Made by a program: the position numbers and the translations under genes. A stretch of DNA of 64,000 nucleotides. It comes from Pseudomonas sp. GM18. Lineage in GTDB: Bacteria > Pseudomonadota > Gammaproteobacteria > Pseudomonadales > Pseudomonadaceae. The stretch spans positions 1-64,000 of the forward strand of contig NZ_AKJT01000025.1 in the NCBI RefSeq assembly GCF_000282195.1. Direction: 5' to 3'. The notes under the pieces were generated by a model, which saw only the letters and a program-made list of their open reading frames with translations, was not told the origin of the DNA and did no database searches. This document shows positions 7,750 to 15,833 of the stretch, piece after piece (the stretch's first letter is position 1; every line of letters begins with the position of its first letter).

Positions 7750-8886
7750 TCAGCTATAGGTAATGGAGCCGAGGGTGGGTAGATAGCCAAGAACGTTTGC
7801 GATGTTTGTAACAGGCGAGGTGATCACAAACCCCTTGGTCGATGCGAGCGCCGCAATAGCTGAATCGATATCGGAAAGAGCCACAAATGACCCATCAGTA
7901 AGAGGGGCGCCCTGCTCCATGAAGACGTCGGATATAGCCGCAGCCACCGCGGCGCGAACGGCAATCGAGGCACCGGTGAGGCCTGTGATAGTAAAATCTT
8001 TCGGCGCAGCTATGGGTGAGCAGGCATAGACCATCGCCGTGACTGGCTGCTTGGGGAAAATGCTGTTGGCCACTGTTAGCTGATCGCCTGAGGCGAGGTT
8101 TCCCGAGGTAACCCTGTTGTCACTCGAAGAGATACCGTTGATTCCCTGAGGAAAACCTTGGTGACCAGCATTTGCCTCGTCGAACATCACATAAACCACA
8201 ACGGTTCCGGCACCGAAGCTGTTCGGAGCACACCAGGCCCGTGTCACACCAGGTACCGCTTTGGCCCATATTGGATAATCAGTAATCGATCCGCCCATAG
8301 GCGTGTTCTGATAAGCCTCCAACATTCGCTGGAATAGCGCGTCCTCTTTTTCTTGGTCCGCACCGCCGGTAATTGCCGTTGTGACAGCGCCGCTCGACGA
8401 GATGCCGTCAACCGAAACCCCAAGCGTCATCAAGCTGCCCATCGGGGTGTTGCTTGCCTCACCCGCCAGATCAGCCAAAACTTGCACCGTCACCATGCCA
8501 CCTACGCCGACAGTGGCGGATGCTTGGGTGGTGAAAGTGAACGAATCGCTTCGTGAAATCTCGGTACCGCTATCGATCGTAGCTCCAACAGTGCCGGGGA
8601 AAGTGACACTGCCTCCGGCGAAAGATGCGGTCTTTTGGTATACGTTTTTGAGAGCCGCCCACGCCTGTAGATACTCACCGGATGACGTGTAAGGAACAGC
8701 TTGTTTAGCGATCCAGTCGAGATAGCCGTAGTTCAAATGGTCCAGGCCGGCGACTGCTTTACCGAGGATTTGTAGGTTGGAAAAACGTAGCAAGCCATCG
8801 GCGGTCGGGATCCCCGACGTAATGTCGGAAGCGACTCTCGCTCTCAGCTCTGAAAGAGTGGGTCTGGGATATGGCATGAGCGACAA
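7750..8886 (-). CDS. Baseplate J-like wedge protein (Mu gp47-like)
   Basis: This 378-residue protein has the N-terminal YPRPTLSELRARVASDI motif, then LDWIAKQAVPYTSSGEYLQAWAAL, and a central beta-rich part. The C-terminal region starts near GGADQEKEDALFQRMLEAYQNTPMGGS, followed by YPIWAKAVPGVTRAWC, all typical of the Baseplate_J family. It forms the wedge of contractile tails. A terminator and Shine-Dalgarno cassette lies directly upstream (8896-8920). Confidence 0.92.
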   Translation of the reverse strand: MSLMPYPRPTLSELRARVASDITSGIPTADGLLRFSNLQILGKAVAGLDHLNYGYLDWIAKQAVPYTSSGEYLQAWAALKNVYQKTASFAGGSVTFPGTVGATIDSGTEISRSDSFTFTTQASATVGVGGMVTVQVLADLAGEASNTPMGSLMTLGVSVDGISSSGAVTTAITGGADQEKEDALFQRMLEAYQNTPMGGSITDYPIWAKAVPGVTRAWCAPNSFGAGTVVVYVMFDEANAGHQGFPQGINGISSSDNRVTSGNLASGDQLTVANSIFPKQPVTAMVYACSPIAAPKDFTITGLTGASIAVRAAVAAAISDVFMEQGAPLTDGSFVALSDIDSAIAALASTKGFVITSPVTNIANVLGYLPTLGSITYS

Positions 8887-8895
8887 ACTCCAGGC

Positions 8896-8920
8896 AAAAA
8901 AAATCCCGCGCCTGGCGGGA
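8896..8920 (-). terminator. Hairpin plus T-run before the gp47-like gene
   Basis: A stem tcccgc/gcggga (8904-8909 with 8915-8920) is followed on the minus strand by eight T and then GCCTGGAG, the ribosome site of the next gene. Confidence 0.7.
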
Positions 8921-8943
8921 GTGCGGTAATACAGAATTCAGGT

Positions 8944-9381
8944 CTATCGCCAGGCCCAGTTGAATTTGAGCGGGACCACCGTGCCGTCGCTGCGCGTGAT
9001 GGTGACGATACTGTTTAACTGGTTTTCCCCCGAGATGGCCGTGAGCGCTTTGACGCTGGTGGCCACCCCATCATCGACAAGCCACTTCAACGCCTCCTCG
9101 ATGTAGATTCGTGCCGTGTTGGCAATCGCGGGAGTCAGGCGTGATCGATCAAGCAGCCAAAGGCGCGACCCGATCGGAACGTCTTCATCCTCGTCCCCCC
9201 ACCATCCCCGGCGGTCATCGCCGCCGTCCGGCGGTATATCGGTAGCCTCGGCAGCTCGATCGGTGAACAGGCTGATCAGGACGGCTGTTTCCAGATCGTC
9301 ACCGCTGGTTAGGGCGCCAGCACTGATCGACCAGTCTCCCGTGCCGCTCCGGACAATCCAGGTTGTGGTGATATCGCTCAT
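8944..9381 (-). CDS. Baseplate protein GP46 family
   Basis: This 145-residue protein has LETAVLISLFTDRAA and RRGWWGDE near residues 30-65, then GSRLWLLDRSRLTPAIANTARIYIEEALKWL. These fit the GP46 family (Mu gp46, T4 gp25-like sheath initiator). It overlaps the preceding gene by 4 bp (ATGA) and completes the gp45-gp46-gp47-gp48 order. Confidence 0.9.
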   Translation of the reverse strand: MSDITTTWIVRSGTGDWSISAGALTSGDDLETAVLISLFTDRAAEATDIPPDGGDDRRGWWGDEDEDVPIGSRLWLLDRSRLTPAIANTARIYIEEALKWLVDDGVATSVKALTAISGENQLNSIVTITRSDGTVVPLKFNWAWR

Positions 9382-9962
9382 TGTTGTGGTGTCGGCGTTG
9401 TCGTGCCGCTCCCGTTGGTGTGCGTATTGAAGAGGATTCGGTCTTCGGCCATCGTGCGGACGCTGTCTTTGACATTGCCCCCGGCCTCAATATCGCCGCT
9501 GACTCTCAATACCGGCGTGACCATCTCAACGGCTGTTGCGGCATTGATTGTGACCGTGGTTGCGTTATTGACCGTAACCGGAGTGCCCCCAGCCTCCACG
9601 ACAATGCCGCCGTCTTTGGTCAAATAGATGCTTTTGCCCCAGAGGTCATAAACCATACTTTCGCCGGAAACCAGTCCAACTGGGCGGCTTTGCTGATGCC
9701 CTGTAGCAACCACGACGCCCTTGGAGCGATCACCGCCCATGAATACCATCAGGACATCAGAGCCGTTTGGAGGGAACGACGTAAATCCGAACTCGGCGAT
9801 CCTCGGCGTGCCGTCGCGCGTCTCGGAGTCGTTGAGTTTCACTTGCAGCAGCTGTGCGGTTTTGCCGTCATCACAAAACGTGACCCGACCCCAACTAGAC
9901 ATCAGCTGAATTCGGCGCCACATCCTCTGCATAACTCCCAGACTGTCGGGCTCACTGGTCAT
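9378..9962 (-). CDS. Baseplate spike protein, Mu gp45 / GpV-like
   Basis: This 194-residue protein begins MTSEPDSLGVMQRMWRRIQ, has an OB-fold-like N-terminal part (VTFCDDGKTAQLLQVKL... FGFTSFPPNGSDVLMVFMGGD), then Val/Thr repeats (TPVTVNNATTVTINAATAVEM) expected of a beta-helical spike. A longer frame reaches 10190, but ATG 9962 overlaps the hub stop by 4 bp and starts the conserved sequence. The product should form the membrane-piercing tip. Confidence 0.88.
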   Translation of the reverse strand: MTSEPDSLGVMQRMWRRIQLMSSWGRVTFCDDGKTAQLLQVKLNDSETRDGTPRIAEFGFTSFPPNGSDVLMVFMGGDRSKGVVVATGHQQSRPVGLVSGESMVYDLWGKSIYLTKDGGIVVEAGGTPVTVNNATTVTINAATAVEMVTPVLRVSGDIEAGGNVKDSVRTMAEDRILFNTHTNGSGTTTPTPQQ

Positions 9963-11056
9963 TGCGGTACCGCCTGGGAGAACTCGCCATAAAGCGGAGT
10001 AAGGTTGATCGGCTGCGGAAGGAACGCCTCTGGCGGCATGAGTATCAGTTCCGCCACTGTGCCGGTATGCACGCCACGTAGAAAAGTCACCTCGCTGATC
10101 AGCATGCTCTCTGAGATGAACTTCAGCTTCGGTAGGTAGACGGGAACCAGCGTGTTGGGCTCCCACAGGGCGCCCGAGACATCTCGCCAACTATCAGTGG
10201 TCAGCCTAATGACTCTGGAGCGGCCGTAGCGTCGAGCCGCCTCCCACTGGGCACGCTTGATCGCGATATCGTTACCCATACCGCCACCCTCTGAAATAAT
10301 CACCATCGCTCGGTGACGCTTGCAGTTGATGTCTTTCACGGTATGCAGGCGATTGCCTCCAAGCCCCAGATCGGTATAGGTATCGACGGACTGGATATAG
10401 ACGTTGTAATCGGAGTAAATCAGGTCCGCGGAGAAGTCAGCGTAAGCAGTCTGAACATTGACCCCTTCGGTAAAGCCACTGGCGGCCCGGCGAGTGCCGG
10501 CCCTCGACAGGAAAAGGCTGCCATCCGCGAGGTCGTAGGCCATCACTGCCGAGAAGCGTGCCATGCGGTCAATTACCTCAAAAGCCGACTCCCCGAGCAT
10601 CAGATTTGATTGCGGGAGAATCGGCAAATCGGTGACATCGCTGGAAACCTGGATACCTTCCGGCACCCCGTTGATGCTTGGCCCATATACAGACGCCAGT
10701 TTTTGTGCAATGCCCAGCACCGTCTGGTTACTGATCTGTCCACCCGGCCACTCGGCGGCACAGTCGATCAAGTCTGCACATTTAGAGCGTCCGTTCGCCC
10801 GAATAAAGTGTGAGCCTGGCCCAATACCTGGTCCTACCCGGCCCACATAGCCGGTGATGACGGGGTCATCGCCGAGCAGGACCTGGCACGCTGCACCTGG
10901 CTCAATTGAAAGGCGATCAAACTCACCCGGAAAACGCTCGGTCATCCCCACACTGAAGTCGCCCGGCAGCCGCTCAATACCGCGCGTAACACGGATATCC
11001 GTCCAGCCGGTGATATTCAGATCGCCCGATGTTATGGTTAGATCATCAGCTTGCAT
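9959..11056 (-). CDS. Baseplate hub protein, Mu gp44 / GpP-like
   Basis: This 365-residue protein has an N-terminal half with WTDIRVTRGIERLPGDFSVGMTER and GYVGRVGPGIGPG. The C-terminal half includes GESAFEVIDRMARFSAVMAYDLADGSLFLSRAG and WEPNTLVPVYLPKL. These fit the gpP/gp44 hub that links tape measure, spike and wedges. It starts only 21 bp from an oppositely oriented moron gene at 11078, which breaks the usual contiguity with the gp43-like gene. Confidence 0.9.
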   Translation of the reverse strand: MQADDLTITSGDLNITGWTDIRVTRGIERLPGDFSVGMTERFPGEFDRLSIEPGAACQVLLGDDPVITGYVGRVGPGIGPGSHFIRANGRSKCADLIDCAAEWPGGQISNQTVLGIAQKLASVYGPSINGVPEGIQVSSDVTDLPILPQSNLMLGESAFEVIDRMARFSAVMAYDLADGSLFLSRAGTRRAASGFTEGVNVQTAYADFSADLIYSDYNVYIQSVDTYTDLGLGGNRLHTVKDINCKRHRAMVIISEGGGMGNDIAIKRAQWEAARRYGRSRVIRLTTDSWRDVSGALWEPNTLVPVYLPKLKFISESMLISEVTFLRGVHTGTVAELILMPPEAFLPQPINLTPLYGEFSQAVPQ

Positions 11057-11077
11057 TGGTAGCCTCAGGGAGAATTT

Positions 11078-11491
11078 ATGAACGCAAAAGCTTCATTATT
11101 TTTATTATCAATAGTTGCGCTTTCAGGCTCTGGGCCGGCTTTCGCCAAGTGTTCCTTCGCAGTCAAGGAGCCTATTATTTGTTCGCAAGCAAAGACCGCC
11201 GCCATTGCATTTCAGAAGTTCGGAGCAGCAGAAAATATAGAGCCATATAATCAACAATTGCTGAAAGAAGCTCAGTGCGGAAGCCCCGTTCCTCCTAAAA
11301 ACATGAAATACGAAATCAAGATATTCAATAGCGGAAAAACCGCGTTACCAAATGGATGGGTAGATGTGTCAAATATAATCATTGTCAAAGACAATGGCGT
11401 TCTCGGGTATAGCGGATATGTTGCAAGCGGGTATCTATCCGGCGCGTGTGAAAAATTCACCCCTGAAACAGAAGTAATTCCCAAGAGATGA
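11078..11491 (+). CDS. Secreted small Cys-containing protein (moron, unknown function)
   Basis: This 137-residue protein has a textbook signal peptide (MNAKASLFLLSIVALSGSGP then AFA before KCSF). The mature part of about 114 residues has four cysteines (two disulfides possible) and no family I recognise. It is on the strand opposite to all tail genes, wedged between gp44-like and gp43-like genes, and its base composition is more AT-rich. AGGGAG precedes ATG 11078. Its promoter would have to lie inside the 5' end of the hub gene. A periplasmic role in the lysogen is inference. Confidence 0.75.
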   Translation: MNAKASLFLLSIVALSGSGPAFAKCSFAVKEPIICSQAKTAAIAFQKFGAAENIEPYNQQLLKEAQCGSPVPPKNMKYEIKIFNSGKTALPNGWVDVSNIIIVKDNGVLGYSGYVASGYLSGACEKFTPETEVIPKR

Positions 11492-11539
11492 TTCTGCACT
11501 TGTCCGGCTAATGTGTATCCCAACTGAAAATCAGCAGCG

Positions 11540-12970
11540 CTATCTTGCCAGGGCCTTGAGAGTGGTCGGCATAAATGCCGGATGTATGGGGTCGGCTTGC
11601 TGGATCAACTCTTCAGATCGCGATGGATCCTGATAAAGGCGATTGGCAATCACCAGTGCCGGCAGCGCCGTACGAAATGAAAATGTTTCGAGGTTTGGCA
11701 GCGTTGCACCGGTGGTGGTCAGCACGCTGACCATAGACTGTCGCAGCGCAATCAGAGCGCTATAGCTTTCATCGTCACCGGCGTCACCAGCCACCAAGAT
11801 CTCGGCATCGATAAAACCGGTCACAACTCCCATGGTGCTGATGGCCTCGTCATAAGAGGCGGGGACATAGGTCGCCACCACCTTGCCGATTGCCGACAAC
11901 GCGGAACGGCGCAACAACGCCGAGGTCGCATCTTGTGCAACGCCTCTGGCTGAACCAATCACCCCGTCACCGGTGAAGTCTGGCGGCGTAAAGGTAGCCA
12001 GCGGCCCAAGCAGCGCGATCGCGTTTCCGGGGTCAGCAATACCTACAACCAAGGCATCCATCAGCGATTGAACGGCACCGGTAAAGGTATCGCCACTGCT
12101 CGCATCCAGATTGGCCGCAGCATCCACCAGGTTATCCATGGCAGTATCAACCGCCGCACGGTTCTCAGTGTTCTTGGCCAGCAAGTCAGCCATCGTCGCG
12201 CTGGAGTTTTTCGCCTTTTTGCTTTTGATCAGCGCGCTGCTGACGTTGCCGTTGGCATAACGTCCGAAGTCGCCGGTCAGCAAACCAGCGAGACTGGTGA
12301 TATTGCGAACGTCCCGAGTGATGCGCCCAACCAAGACCTTGAAGTCTGCAATCACCCCGACGACCATGCCGACAATGGCCTTGCCAAACTTGATAACGCC
12401 CTCGACGGCATTGATCACGGCGGTGACGCCGCCGATCACCTTGCGCGCAAAGTCCAGCGCGGCGGACAAGCCCAAGGCTGCCGCCAGTTTATCTAGCAGT
12501 GTTCCGCCAGAGCTGGTAACACTTGGGAAAAGTCGGTCGCCAGATTCAATGAACGTGAAACTGATTTCAAAATAACGCCCCATGTCCCAGCGTTCGACAA
12601 CGCTCAGCCCTTCGGCTGGGACACTGACAGTCAAAGCCCCCAGCGTTGGGTGGATCAATGCGCCAGGGCCTGGCTTCTCAGCAGCCGCCACCAGCGCATC
12701 GCGCTGAGCAATGGCGCTGCCGCCACCGTAAATGAAGCTGTCAGTGACGAGAAAACCACTCATCCGGATCCGGCGAGTCGAGCGACCCATGTCCTCGATG
12801 TAGGGTTTGTCCCGGCCTGGATACTCATGCAATGCCAGGCGTCGGCCAAAGCGTGCATCCCCACCGTAAACCGCGAACGGCACCCCTCGAAAGGATGCCT
12901 TGTGCAGGATATCGGTCCAGGTCTTGTTGGATTCAACCGCAATATCGACGATATCGGAAAGTAAACTCAT
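11540..12970 (-). CDS. DNA circularisation N-terminal domain protein (Mu gp43 / GpN-like)
   Basis: This 476-residue protein has an N-terminal 130 residues with ASFRGVPFAVYGGDARFGRRLALHEYPGRDKPYIEDMGR and a later FEISFTFIESGD, the DNA_circ_N domain of Mu-type tails. The long remainder is helical and Ala-rich. In Mu the protein is a tail/baseplate component; the name reflects an old DNA-circularisation observation. It overlaps the tape measure gene by 4 bp. Confidence 0.88.
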   Translation of the reverse strand: MSLLSDIVDIAVESNKTWTDILHKASFRGVPFAVYGGDARFGRRLALHEYPGRDKPYIEDMGRSTRRIRMSGFLVTDSFIYGGGSAIAQRDALVAAAEKPGPGALIHPTLGALTVSVPAEGLSVVERWDMGRYFEISFTFIESGDRLFPSVTSSGGTLLDKLAAALGLSAALDFARKVIGGVTAVINAVEGVIKFGKAIVGMVVGVIADFKVLVGRITRDVRNITSLAGLLTGDFGRYANGNVSSALIKSKKAKNSSATMADLLAKNTENRAAVDTAMDNLVDAAANLDASSGDTFTGAVQSLMDALVVGIADPGNAIALLGPLATFTPPDFTGDGVIGSARGVAQDATSALLRRSALSAIGKVVATYVPASYDEAISTMGVVTGFIDAEILVAGDAGDDESYSALIALRQSMVSVLTTTGATLPNLETFSFRTALPALVIANRLYQDPSRSEELIQQADPIHPAFMPTTLKALAR

Positions 12971-14997
12971 GCGATGCCTCCCACGCCGGAATAAGCAATC
13001 CGGCTCGATGCTTGCGTATTGCCCTCGGACTTGACGGTGGTTTTCAGCCCCTCGGGGGCATTCTTGTGTTCGATTTCAACCTTAACCGTCCCCCCGCCGC
13101 CTGGCTGGGCTGCGCCTTGGGTATAAGGCCCTTGTGGCGCAGTAGGTTGATCTGCTGTTACCTGTGATGAAGCGCTGGAGACTGGGCCTTCCAGGACACG
13201 CGCCAGTGCAGCGCGGGCATCAGCCTCCCGGGCTTTAGCCTCTTCCGTGGTTCCTGGACGCAACCAGCTGCGCGAGGCAATGGCGCCCGCCTCCTCTGCT
13301 GTTTTGGCGTTGCGAAGCTTTGCCCCAGCACTCGCCTCCGTTCCCTGAGTCAGCTCGTAGTTGGCAAACTCCAGCTGCTTCATGGTGTCTGCGCGAGGAT
13401 CCGTCAGGCTAAAGCCGGACCACTTCTCAAAGTTATCCTGCCGATCCCGGTGCCATTGGAATATCCCGCGCGCCCGTCCCCAATCGCCGCGGGCACGGGG
13501 ATCCAGATTGCTCTCCGCGATGCCGTTCCCGACGATGCCGGCGGCGGCATGCTTGCTCCAACCCTGAGCCTCAAAATAGTCCTGGGCAAAGTTGGCCACA
13601 TCCTTGTCCGTACCCTGCACCTTGTTCCAGGCGCCTGCGAGCGAATCCAGCTTGGGCGTTTTTTGCTCAGTCTCCGGCAAGCCTTGAGAGGCGCGTATCT
13701 TTTTAGTGATTTCATCCTCCCCCTCATTGAGGGATGACGAATACAGTAAAGAGCCGATGCCAACAGCGGCTGTCGACAAACCAACTGCCGCCCTAGATGC
13801 AAGCAAGCTCGCCCCTTGGCCGGTGGCAATTGAGTTCTGCGCAGCTGCAACTGACTGCGCTGCCGTCTTCCAACGAAAGAGAAGACCAATGAACGACAGG
13901 ATACCTATACCAGCACGCGCCAGCGTCAAGCCGAGCGAAACAACGCTGCCAATCAGCCCAGCATTCATCACTGCCACAACCGCGATGGCGGCATTATCCC
14001 AACCGCCCAACCAGTCGACGACCTTGCCAATACCCTTTCCGAAATTGATGATCCCGTCCCCGACTTTTTTCCAGTCGATCTTGCCAATCCAGGTGGCAAA
14101 GCCTTTTGCCCAATCGCCCACATTGGTGGCAATTAACTCCCGATTGACTGCCAGCCAATTGGTGAACTGATCGATCAGGGGTTGCATCACGGGGATCAGT
14201 TTGTCACCGATGGAGTTTTTGGCGCCATCAACGGCGATGCCAAGGCCGGCCAGCGACTGCGAGAACTCCTTGCCACGCTTTACGGCGTCCGCGCCCATCA
14301 CATAACCCAGGCGCTTGACCATGGCTTCGTAACGTTCGATACCGACAGCGCCTTCACGCAGGAAGGGCAACATCCCTTCCATGCCAAAGGCCCGAGCAAT
14401 CAGCTTTTGCTTTTGCGGATCGGCTTCCTTGGCGATGGCGTTCGCCACTGCCTTGTACTGCCCCACCACATCCCAGGCACCGTCCTTGGATTTTTTCAGG
14501 CCGATACCCAGCTTGTTGAACATCATCAGGGCGCCCTGATTCCGTCCCCACTGAGCGTCCTGCATGGTGGTCGCCAAGTTATCGAGACTGGATGTGGTGT
14601 CTGCTGCATCAACACCAACCATCTTTGCCGCACCACGGAAAGACTGCAGCTGCCCGGTGGACGTACCAATGCTGTGCGCACTGTTATCAATGGAACGACC
14701 AAGATTGGCCCAGTTACTGGCCAATGCAGCGACCCCGGCGACCGAACCAATCCCGGTGATGGCGGCCATAGGCGCGACGATAGCCCCTATGCCGCGGGCT
14801 GCCGCGCCGGCTTGCTGGCCGATATTGCCAAGGTTCTTTCCGATCTTTTCAAAACCCAGTTCACGCCCTAGGCCCTTGAAGGACTTACCGACCTCCCCGA
14901 ATGGCCGAGTCAACCGATTGATAGCATCGTTGACCTTGCGCACCGTGGCGGTGGCTTTGTCCACTGCGTCGATCGTTATCGTGAAGGTGTTACCCAC
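12967..14997 (-). CDS. Tail tape measure protein with C-terminal tail lysozyme domain
   Basis: This 676-residue protein starts with a coiled region (DAVDKATATVRKVNDAINRL), has Gly/Ala-rich membrane-like stretches (AARGIGAIVAPMAAITGIGS and about 330-420), and a phage tail lysozyme-like domain roughly at residues 450-600. The latter holds VANFAQDYFEAQGWSKHAAAGIVG with GIAESNLDP (Glu) and RGIFQWHRDRQ. It sets tail length and would locally cut peptidoglycan during DNA entry. It lies downstream of the tail assembly pair, as in Mu and P2. Confidence 0.92.
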   Translation of the reverse strand: MGNTFTITIDAVDKATATVRKVNDAINRLTRPFGEVGKSFKGLGRELGFEKIGKNLGNIGQQAGAAARGIGAIVAPMAAITGIGSVAGVAALASNWANLGRSIDNSAHSIGTSTGQLQSFRGAAKMVGVDAADTTSSLDNLATTMQDAQWGRNQGALMMFNKLGIGLKKSKDGAWDVVGQYKAVANAIAKEADPQKQKLIARAFGMEGMLPFLREGAVGIERYEAMVKRLGYVMGADAVKRGKEFSQSLAGLGIAVDGAKNSIGDKLIPVMQPLIDQFTNWLAVNRELIATNVGDWAKGFATWIGKIDWKKVGDGIINFGKGIGKVVDWLGGWDNAAIAVVAVMNAGLIGSVVSLGLTLARAGIGILSFIGLLFRWKTAAQSVAAAQNSIATGQGASLLASRAAVGLSTAAVGIGSLLYSSSLNEGEDEITKKIRASQGLPETEQKTPKLDSLAGAWNKVQGTDKDVANFAQDYFEAQGWSKHAAAGIVGNGIAESNLDPRARGDWGRARGIFQWHRDRQDNFEKWSGFSLTDPRADTMKQLEFANYELTQGTEASAGAKLRNAKTAEEAGAIASRSWLRPGTTEEAKAREADARAALARVLEGPVSSASSQVTADQPTAPQGPYTQGAAQPGGGGTVKVEIEHKNAPEGLKTTVKSEGNTQASSRIAYSGVGGIA

Positions 14998-15002
14998 TGT
15001 CG

Positions 15003-15403
15003 TTACCCCGCCATGCGTTTGGCTTGGTCATTCCACCAGTCCAATTCCTTCAGATTCAACGACCACGCCTCGCGCGGGCCCCATCCGTAATACTTGGTCA
15101 GTTCAGCAATCAGCTCTGGCCAGCCTCCACCTCCGACGGGCCAGCGTCGGTAAAACCCTCGAGGAAGTTGTTCGCCGCCACCAGGTCGCGTTTGCAAAGT
15201 TTTTCGGCCGCGGTGCGCGGGATAGCAGCAATCAAGCTGATCAAGGTGATGGCTGCACCAACCGAGGTGTCAGCCCGGGTGGCTTTTTCAATTTCGCCGG
15301 CAGTTGGTTCACGCAGCTTCAGTTCCTCATACGTGATGGCGGCATCGCCTTTGCCGATGACAACGGGCTTGATCAGGGTGATGGTGATTTCTTCTTCGAA
15401 CAT
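15003..15403 (-). CDS. Tail assembly chaperone, -1 frameshift fusion (gpE+E' type)
   Basis: The first frame (15403-15110) encodes 97 residues ending EVEAGQS. The overlapping -1 frame carries WPELIAELTKYYGWGPREAW, the conserved E' domain, which lacks its own plausible start. On the minus strand a slippery G GGT TTT lies at 15158-15152 in the correct phase. A -1 shift there joins 84 residues ending LEGF to 49 residues starting YRRWPV, giving 133 residues. Location between tail tube and tape measure genes is exactly where P2, Mu and lambda-type phages encode frameshifted tail chaperones. The frameshift is inferred from sequence. Confidence 0.85.
15110..15403 (-). CDS. Tail assembly protein, unshifted short form (gpE type)
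   Basis: This 97-residue form is produced when ribosomes do not shift. It contains MFEEEITITLIKPVVIGKGD and TYEELKLREPTAGEIEKAT, the characteristic N-terminal domain of phage tail assembly gpE/gp41-type proteins. The usual ratio favours the short form. It follows the tail tube gene by 3 bp. Confidence 0.85.
   Translation of the reverse strand: MFEEEITITLIKPVVIGKGDAAITYEELKLREPTAGEIEKATRADTSVGAAITLISLIAAIPRTAAEKLCKRDLVAANNFLEGFTDAGPSEVEAGQS
15152..15158 (-). other. Slippery heptamer for -1 ribosomal frameshift
   Basis: GGGTTTT on the minus strand is in phase as G GGT TTT in the gpE-like frame and fits X XXY YYZ. The downstream region is GC-rich and could form a stimulatory structure. Confidence 0.75.
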
Positions 15404-15406
15404 GGA

Positions 15407-15775
15407 TCAATTCTCCGTTACGGATGGGCCTTCCCACTTCACTTCAATAGTGGCGTCGGAAGATTTGGCTTCTTGTTGATCGAGGGCCCACATGTTGCGG
15501 CCGATGATGGTTTTGCCGTTGGCCAGTTCGGCGACAACTGTGGCGTTGCTCATGCCGTTGATGTCGGCCAGGCTGAGGCCCGCCGAATCACGCAGCGTTG
15601 CGGCGACGTAACCGGGCTGCGGCGTCTCGCTGTAACCATGGACGCCGTCCTGCCCCTTCAGGGTTTCTCGGGAAACCCCGGAAACCTTGTAGGAAAAGTC
15701 GCCGGCAAGCATGTAACTCACACCATCGACGGTCAGGTAGCAGGTCCCAGCAAGGCGGTTGGTGGTATCACCCAT
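15407..15775 (-). CDS. Tail tube protein (Mu gpM-like)
   Basis: This 122-residue protein contains GTCYLTVDGVSYMLAGDFSY, GYSETPQPGYVAATLRD and TVVAELANGKTIIGRN, typical of the phage tail tube protein family of Mu-like tails. Position directly after the sheath gene supports the call. Its ribosome site is part of a hairpin-T-run cassette at 15791-15814. Confidence 0.9.
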   Translation of the reverse strand: MGDTTNRLAGTCYLTVDGVSYMLAGDFSYKVSGVSRETLKGQDGVHGYSETPQPGYVAATLRDSAGLSLADINGMSNATVVAELANGKTIIGRNMWALDQQEAKSSDATIEVKWEGPSVTEN

Positions 15776-15790
15776 GTTTTTTCTCCAGGC

Positions 15791-15814
15791 GAAAAAAAAC
15801 CGCTCAAAGGCGGT
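15791..15814 (-). terminator. Weak hairpin plus eight T before the tail tube gene
   Basis: A 5-bp stem accgc/gcggt with T8 on the minus strand is followed by CGCCTGGAG. It may attenuate between sheath and tube genes. Confidence 0.55.
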
Positions 15815-15833
15815 CGTTGACGGAAGGCCTGGG

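Noticed and set aside
14564..15820. 418-residue plus-strand ORF
   Set aside because: Antisense to the tape measure, tail assembly and tail tube genes, which have clear family matches.
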